The position numbers and the translations under genes were made by a program. A DNA stretch of 64,000 bases from Terfezia claveryi (lineage: Eukaryota > Ascomycota > Pezizomycetes > Pezizales > Pezizaceae), in contig WHUX01000107.1 of assembly GCA_015179025.1 (NCBI GenBank), forward strand, positions 62,001-126,000. Direction: 5' to 3'. The notes under the pieces are model-generated. The model had not been told where the DNA came from and did no database searches. It saw only the letters and a program-made list of their open reading frames with translations. Positions 34,001 to 42,867 of the stretch are shown in pieces. Numbering within the stretch: position 1 is the first letter of the stretch; each line of letters starts with the position of its first letter.

Positions 34001-34296
34001 TGTTACGGCTGAGATTATGCAGACCGGGCCGGCGCCACCCGATGGTGGGTGGCCTGAAGTCAACCCCGCTTTCCTATATATTTGCCCACGTCTTGTATCT
34101 AGTTCTTGTTCTCTAAGACTCAAGCGAAGTCTTGTATCGCTGGGTTACTTTACTTTATCGAATGAATCAGTCTATATTCTTCGCTATATGCTCCGTGTAG
34201 CCCAGTTAGGCCCGAGACCAGTGATTATGCCTTCGCAGGCTCCAAATATATCGATATGCCGACAGATATCCCCATATCGCTGGCTCGCCCCTAACA
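34001..34296 (+). repeat. Right LTR of the small LTR element
   Basis: 296 bp, same sequence as the left LTR by inspection. Confidence 0.92.
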
Positions 34297-34692
34297 TAGA
34301 CGTTGCATTGGAAGTAGGAACTGCTGATGTTGGGGTTGCCATAGCTCTGCTCCCCATGTGAAGATGCTTCGAATGCAGCTGGTGTAGAGTGTTCTTAAAG
34401 CCAACGGGCTCATGCCTCCATTTTGGTTACCTAGGTTAGTGAGAACCTTCAGCATTTTCTCTGTCTTGGATGTTCTATCGATGATGTGTGCTTTCCATGA
34501 GAGGTTGCTGCTAATGGTGATACCTAGAGTTTTGCAGTGCTTGATCTTGCCCTTCTTATGGAAATCTAATCTCGACTCCTTGCTTGGGTCCCATTGGAGC
34601 TCGTCCTCTTGTGCTGTTGTGTTGAGTACTTGGTCTACCTTCTTGACCAACCGATCATGGTTTCTGGTGTTGAAGCTGCTTATAATGAGGGG
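34297..34692 (-). CDS. LINE A ORF2 fragment: end of reverse transcriptase
   Basis: Reads PPLIISSFNTRNHDRLVKKV, LDFHKKGKIKHCKTLGITIS, NLSWKAHIIDRTSKTEKMLK and ALRTLYTSCIRSIFTWGAELW, a typical connection segment after the LINE RT core (KxLGxxID / W..H). Removing the LTR element and one TAGAC makes PMQRL run straight into EYQALRKITGG, so the LINE frame was intact when it was hit. Confidence 0.82.
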
Positions 34693-35112
34693 AGGTTCGC
34701 AGGAAGCAGATGTCCAGATATTCAAAAGGATAACTGATCCCCACGGGGGGCCAGACTTGTGTCCTCCGCTTCCGGTGCTCGTGGTGGAAGTTGGCGTGAG
34801 CGAGACGTATGTGGAATTGATCAGAGACGCGAGACACTGGCTAGAGCAGACCCAGGGCGAAGTGAGGGCGGTGGTTTTAATCAAGGTTTTTGAAAAACAG
34901 GACTATAAGGAGAAGCACATGGCGGGGTGTAGCAAAGACGTGCTAGATGCAGCTAATGATGATCGAGACTCCTCGGACGATTCAACGGGCTCATCGTACA
35001 CCGGACGCCTCAATTATTTCCGCACGCACCCGGACCTAGTCGTTGCATACGCAGGTACATTGTCAGGATTTGTGGAGGTTTGGAGGTACTCTGCCACCAC
35101 CCGAGAAATGTA

Positions 35113-36188
35113 AGGCTGGAGGGTATGCTTTACTGATGGCACAGGGCGGGGGAGGGGAGTTGCGAGTGGAGTGCATAGCGAGGATCGGAAAGGCGGTAGC
35201 CCGGCGGACTATGGGGGCTTCCTAGGAGACCATGCGACAGTTGCAGACGGTGAATTACACGCCATGGCTTTAGCGCTACAAGAGGAGGATTCGGACATGC
35301 TCGCAATCTTATCAGACTCTCAGAAAGCAGTCCAAACAGTCCGAAATATGAGCACAGGCTCACCCCCCAAATCTGGCATCGAACGGAGGATTAAAGCCCT
35401 GCTGTCGGATAACCCACGTAGGGACCTCCGGCTTTCACGGGTCAGATGCCATCTGGGCATCGAGGGCAATGAGAAGGCAGACAGGACAGCTAATTTCCAT
35501 TCCCACCTGGGCGTTATCGCGGGAAAAGTACACACAGTAACAGAAGGAGGACTGCGGGCGGCTTCCAAAGCCCTTCGGAAGGAGGCAAGAACGAAGGCGG
35601 TATACGGGGCTAGGAGGGTGGAGTGGGACCGACATGCGTTATCAGCCTACACCTGGCTACGCACCAACAGAGGTCCACAAAAGAGCTGGCTTTACTCCAT
35701 TGGTAAATCAGAGTCAGCAGAGTGTGCATGCCGGCACCCTTCGGGGACTGGTAACCACGTTATATTCGACTGCCCCCGCTTCAACCACCCCCGAAGGGCT
35801 TTGCTCATGGATAGACACAGCTGGGAGGAGCTGGACAAGCCGGTATGGTTAAAAGAGGGGGAGGACACTTTCGAAGCTACGGATGCCTTTTTCAGATTTC
35901 TTTATCAAGAGCTCACCTAGTTTTTCGATGGTTCATGAGTTCATATGCGGGTTCACCAGTTCATCTGCCGGATATTTACGAATCTCTTTAGTCCCAGTCG
36001 TTGATTTTTCTTCTAGTTCATTTATCCTTCCATTAGTTCAGCGTCACCTTCAGGCAGTCCCTCTCATTATTCGTAGTTATCTTGTTAACTTGCCCTAACC
36101 TTGAATCCACCCGGGCTTCCGGGTGGCTCCTCATGGCCCCCCTAACGAGGCCGCATAGGAGTAACAATTATTTTAAAAAAAAAAAAAC
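35113..36188 (+). mobile_element. LINE copy B, 5'-truncated
   Basis: Flanked by the 13-bp duplication CCCGAGAAATGTA (35100-35112, 36189-36201). Ends with GCATAGGAGTAACAATTATTTT and an A-run. Inserted 13 bp from the left end of the pogo element; the final TA of the duplication is the pogo TA. Confidence 0.92.
35117..35920 (+). CDS. LINE B RNase H and zinc-binding tail (partial)
   Basis: Homologous to the LINE A ORF2 end: WRVCFTDGTGRGRGVASGVHS, VADGELHAMALALQEED, AILSDSQKAVQTV, VRCHLGIEGNEKADRTA (C where LINE A has G), and CACRHPSGTGNHVIFDCPRF (R for G). The frame is open to a TAG at 35918-35920. There is no own start because the 5' end is missing, so it is not a functional gene. Confidence 0.85.
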   Translation, partial: WRVCFTDGTGRGRGVASGVHSEDRKGGSPADYGGFLGDHATVADGELHAMALALQEEDSDMLAILSDSQKAVQTVRNMSTGSPPKSGIERRIKALLSDNPRRDLRLSRVRCHLGIEGNEKADRTANFHSHLGVIAGKVHTVTEGGLRAASKALRKEARTKAVYGARRVEWDRHALSAYTWLRTNRGPQKSWLYSIGKSESAECACRHPSGTGNHVIFDCPRFNHPRRALLMDRHSWEELDKPVWLKEGEDTFEATDAFFRFLYQELT

Positions 36189-36536
36189 CCCGAGAAATGT
36201 ACAGTATACTCTTGATATAAGAATATGTGATATAAGAATATACTTGATATAAGAATATACCCCCCCCCGACCCCATACAAAATAAGAATATATTTGATAG
36301 AAAAATATTCTTATTTTTTCGAGGTTGTTTACTAAGGTATTCTTATACAAAGAGTACCTGATTGGGTAATAATGTGAACAGCCTAGCTGTAATAGGAAGG
36401 CTTATCGATAAGAAATACCCCGCACAAGCGACAACACAACACCATGGCACACAACGCTGCAAAACACAATACCGCGACATACAATACGGCTACATACACC
36501 TTCAATACCACCTCCGAACTCCGGAATTAATTCGAT

Positions 36537-38654
36537 ATGCCTGCTAGTAGTGCATTGAAACGTCAAGGGTGGACTGAAGAAGAACGCAAGGAGATATATG
36601 ACTATGCAAATGCATATCCTGATCTTACATGGCGAGGAATCAAACGTTGGTTTGACGCAAATTAGCAAGATTTTGAATCCGACCAAAAGACCTCGAGGTC
36701 CATCCGATGCTAGCACACTAGACCCACAACAAGTACAACATAGCCATCAAGATCGAAAGCGCCTCCGAACCGGACAGTATCCAGAGCTGGATAATGCACT
36801 ATATGAGTGGCAACAAGCTATGCAACATCGGAAGATATCGATTACAGGCCTGGTTTTGCAAGAAAAGGCAGCACAATTTTGGTAGAATATACAGCTACCC
36901 CAATGCCAAAGTTTTCGGAAGGATGGTTGACCAACTGGAAGAATCGGTATGGAATTAAGAAGTTTGTTTATCATGGGGAGGAGGATGGGTCTGTAGTTAT
37001 TGGTGAAGATGTAGAAAAACAGATGGAAAATATTCAATCGATATTGATGGATTATGAGCGTCGGGATATATATAATATGGATGAAACAGGCTTATTTTGG
37101 AGACGTTCACCAATTTACACTTTATTGACAACAGCAGAGTCTGGAATTAAACAAAGCAAGGAACGAATTACTGCTATGATGTGTGGGAATGCAGATGGAA
37201 GTGATAAGGTGTTAGTGATTGAATGCCGTACATTCATTCATTCCGCCCATGCCTTGCTATTCCACACGCGGCGACCTTCGGCCTGCAGATCTTATGGCAA
37301 GCAACGGCGACCTTCGGCCTGTAGATCTTATGGCAAGCAACGGCCTTCTCAGGCATTGCGTGCTCTGGCCTGCAGATCATATGGCAAGCATCGGCCTTCA
37401 CAGGCATTGCGTGCTACTCATATGTCCTTCTTCTTCTTCACTTTCTTATGTACGTTCATTCATGTATATATATCTCGTTCGTTTCCTGTTGGATAGAGAC
37501 AACAATTACATAACAACGCATCTCTTCCCTGTAATACATCTCTTCACTTCTATATACTCTTCTCTACGTGACAATCTCACTTCGCTCATTCGTATTATCC
37601 TTCAGTGGACTTTTGGATCTCACTGCTGCCTATACCTCCCTCCTTTATCTCTTAAATAAGGTACCTATTTGGATTATTGGGCATGCTATGAACCCTCGAG
37701 CCTTTAAGAATATCAACAAAAAAACATCTTTGGGTTGCATATGGCATGCAAATTCTACAGCTTGGAACAATACAGTTATTATGAGAGAGTGGTTAGAATG
37801 GTTTAATTTCCGTATGAGAGCACGAGGACATATTGTGGTTTTATTATTAGATAATTTCCGGCCTCATGAAAATGCTGTGGAGGATCTTGGTGGCAATGAA
37901 GGCCTTTCTCACGTTCGAATTGTTTGGTTACCCCCCTTATGTACATCTCGATATCAGCCAATGGATCAAGGAATTATTCGGACATGGAAGGCATACTACC
38001 GGCGGTCTATGATCCGGCACATTATTCAACTGGTGGACTCGGAGGTTAATTTAACTGGAGATGAACCTTATGCAACAATCAATGTTCTTCATGCAATGTG
38101 TTGGGCTGTGGAAGCATGGAAAGTTGGAGTTAAACGCTCTACATTGGAGCATCCCGAAGTCAAGTCAAGATCCATGGACCGGCTCCACAGCAACCGCCCA
38201 AAGTTGATGATCCCGAAGATTCTGAGGCAGAGATCTTTGATTGTATTCGAGTTCTGATGCCTCAAAGTCTTCCAACACTGGCAATGGTTCAAGCATTCGT
38301 TGCTCCGGAAGATGAAGAGGTAGTTGACAATGAGGAAGATTTAGAGGAAAGAATTCTTGCAACATATCAAACAGTTCCGGAGAGGATTCAGATGATGATG
38401 AACAACCCGAAGCTGCCTCCATTCCGCATCATCAAGCCCTAGCAGCCCTTGAGACTCTTATTTTATATGGACTACAATCAGACCCCCTTGGTGAGGCTGC
38501 GGAAAAGTTCTATTATCGCGAACGCCGGCGCATTGAGGCTGCACAACTGGCAGACAAAAGGAAAAGCAAGCAAACAGTCATTACTGCATTCTTCACTTCA
38601 TCTGGGGCTGTTCCTGGTCGTCCTGTACCTAATTCTTCCTCTACCTCACGTTAA
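36537..38654 (+). pseudogene. Pogo transposase, frameshifted and split
   Basis: Start ATG 36537 (MPASSALKRQGWTEEERKEI). N-terminal HTH/CENP-B-like DNA-binding parts follow in a second frame (TKRPRGPSDASTL, RKRLRTGQYPELDNALYEW). The catalytic core shows YNMDETGLFW (first Asp), VVLLLDNFRPHENA (second Asp) and SRYQPMDQGIIRTWK (third Asp), i.e. a DDD triad. The tail continues in other frames (KVDDPEDSEAEIFDCI; ALAALETLILYGLQ; KQTVITAFFTSSGA) to TAA at 38652-38654. The core is interrupted at 37209 by a 452-bp intron-like insert. Frames change near 36660, 36885, 38170 and 38370, so at least some of these are mutations. It would cut and rejoin DNA at TA. Confidence 0.8.
37209..37660 (+). other. 452-bp GT-AG insert in the pogo transposase (intron-like)
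   Basis: Starts GTGTTAGT after GATAAG and ends AAATAAG before GTACCT. Removal joins GSDK to VPIWIIG in phase 0, as expected for this family. ATAAGGT occurs at both ends. The interior carries about three or four copies of a CTTCGGCCTGCAGATCTTAT unit (37269-37415) and a pyrimidine-rich 3' end. Confidence 0.7.
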
Positions 38655-38866
38655 TTCTTTTATTTGATGTACACCTTTAGTAGTTACCCTGATATTTGAT
38701 ATAAGAATATACTCGATATATAAGAATATACCCCCCCCCCCCCCCCCCCCCGCCGGACGATATTCTTATATCGAGAGTATACTGTACCAGGTTGGTGCAC
38801 GAATTGTAAGTATCTGTATCCTCTCCCATCAATTCGAAACAAGCTAACGTATCCATCCCGACCCAG

Positions 38867-39470
38867 CCCCTCTTACCCCTATCGCCAAACTGTTGGAATT
38901 ACTCTCGGCCCATGAAACATCGCTAGCTGAGATAGGACAGTTTGAATTCTGCGGAAACCAGGGTAGGATCAAGGATCCCAAAGAGGCCGGTCTCAATTAG
39001 GGAAAGCAGGATATAAGGAGCTGGATATGTCGTAGGAAAAATGGGATTTCTTCTGCAGAGAGTACTAGGACCGTAGCAATAAGTCTATAGCGATACCTAA
39101 GATAACTCTACTATCTATTTGAATATACACACTCGATTTCTTCACAATTCCTCGCTCATATAACCTCGTAATCTTACACAAACCACACTCTAACTCTCTC
39201 CAGAAAAGATTTCGCCCTTCCCCCTCGCCCGAGGAGGAATCATTTACGCTTATCACTGGGGCCATTGGCACGGGATTTAGCGAGTACGGGACAATATAGG
39301 TTAGCCTATTGGCGGTGGCGGAAGGAGCAGAATGAGGGAAAAAAAGAAAGTAGGAGAGCAAAGATTAAGGTGGACGTGGACGAAGACGAGTATAGTTTAG
39401 GGTATCCGACTGATGGAGAAGAGGAGTAGGATCGGGAGGCCTGGATTGTTATTGTATGTGAAGGAAGGCG
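38867..39470 (+). pseudogene. Unidentified coding-like sequence with internal TAG codons
   Basis: From 38868 one frame reads PLTPIAKLLELLSAHETSLA, EIGQFEFCGNQGRIKDPKEA, GLN, then a TAG, and goes on with pieces such as GKAGYKELDMS and SPEEESFTLITGAIGTGFSE broken by further TAGs. I do not recognise the family. It may be a decayed retroelement gag or the 3' exon of the broken nuclease-like gene in a shifted frame. Confidence 0.3.
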
Positions 39471-39844
39471 AGGCGCGATAGGTAGAGATTGCAGGAAATC
39501 AGAACTATTGCTCGGTCTCTAGCCTCGAGTTAAGGCTATATCTAATTCTGGAACACATTGCCGGCAAAAGAAAGAGCTTGATTACAGGAATAGGTGTTGT
39601 TTTCGCCTAGATAATAAGAGCGAGAGCACGTACATAGATATCTATATATAGAGATATCGTGCACAAGTGAGAGATGCGATTGATGTTTCTTGGACATTAA
39701 ATTAAGAACGTAGATGTCCCAGGCATGCGATGTTCTAGGCATGCGATGTCCCAGGCATGGGAGATTGACATGATCAAGGAGAGCAGGAACATGTATATGT
39801 TCTGTCCTGCCCGGGAATTTTGCTGATTTGAGGGCGCACTATTG

Positions 39845-39925
39845 ACCCTTGCCCCTTGCCCCTTGCCCCTTGCCCTTGCCCTGTCTTTCCTGGCCCCCGT
39901 ACCCCTTGGTTGCCTCGCCGTTACA
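39845..39925 (+). repeat. Terminal part of a gypsy-type LTR
   Basis: Tandem CCCCTTG units then GTACCCCTTGGTTGCCTCGCCGTTACA, which parallels the end of the gypsy LTR at 5366 read on the other strand (GTACCCCTTGGTCGCC...GTCGTTACA). TGGGGCACTAACC follows directly, resembling a primer-binding site. The start of this LTR is not evident. Confidence 0.45.
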
Positions 39926-39977
39926 TGGGGCACTAACCTCATGATCATCTGGCCAGATTGACAATGTAGCTGTTCCG

Positions 39978-40170
39978 GGCCCCCCAGGAGACCACCCATC
40001 TCCTGGCTGGCCCGGGCCCCGCGGGAGAATACGGAATGGCCGGGCCAGCCGCGAGTATGAGAAAAATGATTGCTTACAGTATTTTGATAATTTAGATAAT
40101 GTGGCTATCGGGTGAGCTCATTACCCTAAACTAGACACATGACCATTACTCTAATGACCATCCACCGGGT
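39978..40170. repeat. GC-rich hairpin repeat, copy 2
   Basis: About 200 bp matching 30227-30422, including TTTAGATAATGTGGCTATCG and CCATCCACCGGGT (copy 1 has CCGTCCACCGGGT). Confidence 0.7.
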
Positions 40171-41048
40171 ACTTAGAGTAGGGTTGCGGACTCTGGCGAC
40201 CTGCCACCTGATACATATGCCGGCCATCTAAGTCTGATATATTACTGCACAATATCAGGCCATGCACACTCAGAAGTAGAAATATTAAATCCCTTCAAAA
40301 TTCGAATATTAGGTGCATCTAAGTTGTCTGAAATGCATAGTAGCTCACTGATTGGATATTGTCAATCCAAAAATGCAATGTAGTTAATAAAGCATGGCAG
40401 TTTAGATGAGGTTATCGCACAATAAGACAATAGAGTCAACGGTCATCTGTACCACTTATATTTTATCGAGGGATATATATATACTAACAATATCTCTGAT
40501 TACAAAAACCTCAATAGTATGTTGCCCTTCACCATAGTTTGATGAGCTTTAGTGGTATTTGAATGAATACATTGGAGAAAGTCTTCGCAGTTGTGTAGAA
40601 GTTATGGAGAGCTCCGAGTCTTCAGAGTCCAGTAGCGGTTGAGGGAAATCTCTATCGGACTCTTCATTTTCCACCGGTGAGCCTACGACTCCGGGAAGCT
40701 GCTCGCCGTACTGCACTTAGTTCATGAAATATGTCTTCCGCAAGCTGTATTAATTTTCCACCTAGACTTACAGTTATGATAGAATTCCTATAGTGATATT
40801 TCATTGTTGAGTACAATTCATATTCGCAATATTCGCAAGCGCTGATGTAATTTAATTATATCACTTATCAAGTACAATTCATGTTCGTCAGTGCTGATGT
40901 GTTTGAAATTTTATGTTGACTACACATGTTGACGGCCCTTCTGCGTAATGTCTAATCTCATTTAGTACTTTACTCCCACTTTGTATTTCCTTGCGTTCTT
41001 TATTCAGCGTTGGGGAGGGGCTAGTGCAAGCCAGACTAGTATCTACTA
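40171..41048. other. Intergenic, no gene supported
   Basis: AT-rich, no ORF. A copy of the CTAGTGCAAGCCAGACTAGT motif lies at 41021-41040, directly before the Harbinger-like element. Confidence 0.5.
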
Positions 41049-41806
41049 GGGGTAGTCAATTGTTATTTGCTTTGATGGTTATGTCAATAACGAAGCGCCT
41101 TGGCAAGAGCCTTGGCACCTCTGATTGGCCAAAGGCGTTATGAAAATTTTTATGGAATGCTTGATGGTCAAGGGACAAAAGCCCTTGACGAGCTAATGGA
41201 AAAGCCATAACACCCTAAAACCATGCCAAGCTACCTACCCAACACCACAACACCACACAACACTTCAACATCCAATACCATCCAACATCGCACTACACAT
41301 CAATGACATCGGAAAAACCAAAAGCCAATCGGGTTCGAAATTGGGTGAAGGAAGATGTAGAACGACTGGTTTGTTGGATGGAAGAAAACCAGCAGAGTCT
41401 GCGTGGGAAGCAATCAGCATGGCACAAGGATATAAAAGAGCAGATTTTTGGAGCGAATGAAGATATCACTGTGAAGCGTATTGGGGAAAAGGTGCAAAAT
41501 ATGAAGATTGCATGGAGGAATGCACGAAAACTACAGGAACAGTCAGGTGAAGGAGTACGCAGTGAAGATAATGCACCCACATTCAATGCGCTATTGGAGT
41601 CAAAATGTCCCTTGTTCATAATTTGAAGCTGAGGGAGTGATTTCGATGTTTGCTGAGAGAAGTTGATTTCGATATTACTAAGCAGGCTTAACTGAAGATT
41701 TAATTGAGCGCTGGGTGGGGGTGGTCAATTGTTTTTGGGATTTTAGCTCTGCCAAGGCGCTTCGTTATTGACATAACCATCAAAGCAAATAACAATTGAC
41801 TACCCC
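41049..41806 (+). mobile_element. PIF/Harbinger-like element carrying only the Myb/SANT gene
   Basis: 758 bp with a terminal inverted repeat of about 60 bp (GGGGTAGTCAATTGTTATTT...), essentially perfect, and TACTA on both sides (41044-41048, 41807-41811). Harbinger elements usually duplicate 3 bp (TWA); CTA within TACTA would also fit. The interior encodes one 107-residue Myb/SANT-like protein and no DDE transposase. Confidence 0.75.
41303..41626 (+). CDS. Myb/SANT-like DNA-binding protein of a transposon
   Basis: 107 residues from MTSEKPKANRVRNWVKEDVE. The pattern W-x-x-E-D-V-E-R-L-V-x-W-M-E-x-N ... W-H-K-D-I-K-E-Q-I-F ... I-G-E-K-V-Q-N-M-K-x-A-W-R-N-A is a Myb/SANT-like domain with spaced Trp residues. 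In PIF/Harbinger transposons such a protein binds the element ends and delivers the transposase. The frame is intact and the start context is acceptable (ATCAATGAC). Its transposase partner is absent here, so the product, if made, could only serve elements elsewhere. The sequence ends abruptly after LLESKCPLFII, where a longer relative may continue. Confidence 0.7.
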   Translation: MTSEKPKANRVRNWVKEDVERLVCWMEENQQSLRGKQSAWHKDIKEQIFGANEDITVKRIGEKVQNMKIAWRNARKLQEQSGEGVRSEDNAPTFNALLESKCPLFII

Positions 41807-41848
41807 TACTATACACAAATTTTACTTACTTGGGTAATTATGTGCTCC

Positions 41849-41931
41849 CGTGTTCTCCCGCGGGGCCCGGGCCAGCCGCGAGAAAACAAACCGTTCTCGC
41901 GGCAGGACCGGGCCTCCCGCGAGGCCTGGAA
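41849..41931 (-). repeat. GC-rich hairpin repeat, short inverted copy
   Basis: On the minus strand TGTTCCAGGCCTCGCGGGAG...GCCCGGGCCCCGCGGGAGAA, related to the start of copy 1 at 30186. Confidence 0.5.
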
Positions 41932-42867
41932 CATCGGGACTAGCCCCAATCCTGTCTCGAGACACCCCGTGCCCAGGCCTATGTAACATACCCGATCCAT
42001 AGTAGAGTCCACTATCATCGCGCCTACCAGCGACCCAGTTACTCCTGGGCCAGGGCTCGAGCCCAAGGTTACACAAGCCCGATCCGGAAGTCGTTGCAAC
42101 ACCGAAATACTGAAGGTACCCGGGGGTGCAAATCATCAAAATACGTTGCAGTCCACCCCTACCTCTTGGTTTTATTTTACTCCATGTGCTCTGCTTCAGC
42201 CAAAATGCCACAACCACTACCTGCGGTTCAGGAAGATATTTCTTCTGGCACTGGTGTTCGTCGATGAAACAACTATCTCTATACCCGAAAGCTATTAATC
42301 CGGAAGTCTATATAATGTCAGAAGACTTCATAATTGAGGAACAGTTGCTTGTGCAAGGCGATGAACTAGCTACGGAGGGAGATTTGCCTCTTATATATCG
42401 AATGAGGTTAGTACAGCTGCCAACCTACTCCTCCTCTCCACTATCCTCGCAATTTTCACTACATCCTACATCATCCTTGCCACTTGAACCACCGCCGTCA
42501 CTACCACGTATGTGCACTCTTTCAAAAATGCCCCTTAGCACTATCCTAGATAATCCACTTCGTTTACCAAGTCCCTCATGCCAATTTTTAATGCTACAGA
42601 ACCTGCCTGTATCTGCACATCACCGGTAATACGAGATTAGTTGATAAAGTAAGCCCCACAGGTAAGGCAAGCTTTGTTGGTGGGGTGAGCTTCGCCGCAA
42701 GGTTTAATGGAACTGCCTTCTCCCTCGCATACCTTTCCGCTAAAGATAAGGAAAACAGTGAACTGGTAAGGAAAACACTGAACTTCCTTCATACTTGCCT
42801 GCCTTGCTTGTATTGCTTGGTATCGTGAGGTTTGGAATAACATTGATATTGTTTTGTGAGGTTGCGG
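41932..42867. other. Intergenic, no gene supported
   Basis: A 167-residue ORF at 42126-42629 has a Ser/Pro-rich composition (MSEDFIIEEQLLVQGDELAT in the middle) and no known motif. It could be a relic but I cannot support it. Confidence 0.4.

Larger units (their letters stand above)
32565..34296 (+). mobile_element. Small non-autonomous LTR retrotransposon nested in LINE A
   Basis: 1732 bp. Two 296-bp LTRs (32565-32860, 34001-34296), TGTTA...TAACA, identical as far as I can read, with the 5-bp duplication TAGAC (32560-32564, 34297-34301). A purine tract AGCAGAGGGGGAGTAC precedes the right LTR, giving + orientation. The 1140-bp interior has no gag or pol; the last 200 bp resembles a decayed polyprotein tail. 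No TGG directly follows the left LTR (TTACTTCGCTTTGACC). Identical LTRs imply a recent insertion. Confidence 0.92.
31053..34692 (-). mobile_element. LINE copy A (Tad-like), 5'-truncated, inserted in the nuclease-like gene
   Basis: The 3' end is the T-run at 31053-31071 with CTCCTATGC beyond it; the truncated 5' end is at 34692. A 13-bp duplication AGGTTCGCAGGAA flanks it (31040-31052, 34693-34705). It holds the RT C-terminus and RNase H. The LTR element at 32565-34296 is nested inside it. Excluding that, about 1.9 kb of LINE remains. Confidence 0.9.
36202..38784 (+). mobile_element. Pogo-type DNA transposon
   Basis: 2583 bp from CAGTATACTC to GAGTATACTG with TA at both ends (36200-36201, 38785-38786). 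The ~27-bp terminal inverted repeat (CAGTATACTCTYGATATAAG) and the CAGT start match pogo/Fot elements. A C-run (about 38730-38751) and further copies of GATATAAGAATATAC lie near the ends. Confidence 0.9.
30795..38866 (+). pseudogene. PD-(D/E)XK nuclease-like gene broken by nested transposons
   Basis: Three host segments join in frame once insertions and one copy of each target duplication are removed: 30795-31052, 34706-35112 and 38787-38805. The second contains LPVLVVEVGVSETYVELI, then RDARHWLEQ and AVVLIKV, followed by an acidic Ser-rich loop and GFVEVWRY. The E-V-G-x-S ... D-A-x-x-W-L ... V-x-x-V-x-I-K arrangement is that of fungal restriction-endonuclease-like (Uma2/PD-(D/E)XK) proteins. 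After the pogo element the frame continues QVGARI into a good intron (GTAAGT at 38806, GCTAAC, CAG at 38866). The 5' end is unclear: the frame opens after a TGA at 30792-30794, and a different frame upstream (HRLDGQPVFRYSSDSS...) also looks coding. As it stands the gene cannot make its protein. Confidence 0.7.

Noticed and set aside
32581..34361. Two near-identical ORFs starting MQTGPAPPDGG as a duplicated gene
   Set aside because: They lie in the two identical LTRs of the small LTR element.
35116..35920. Domesticated RNase H gene
   Set aside because: It is a 5'-truncated LINE copy with its own target duplication and poly(A); no start codon or promoter belongs to it.
38170..38206. 36-bp mini-intron in the pogo transposase (GTCAAG...CACAG)
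   Set aside because: Too short for a fungal intron; a frameshift is the simpler reading.
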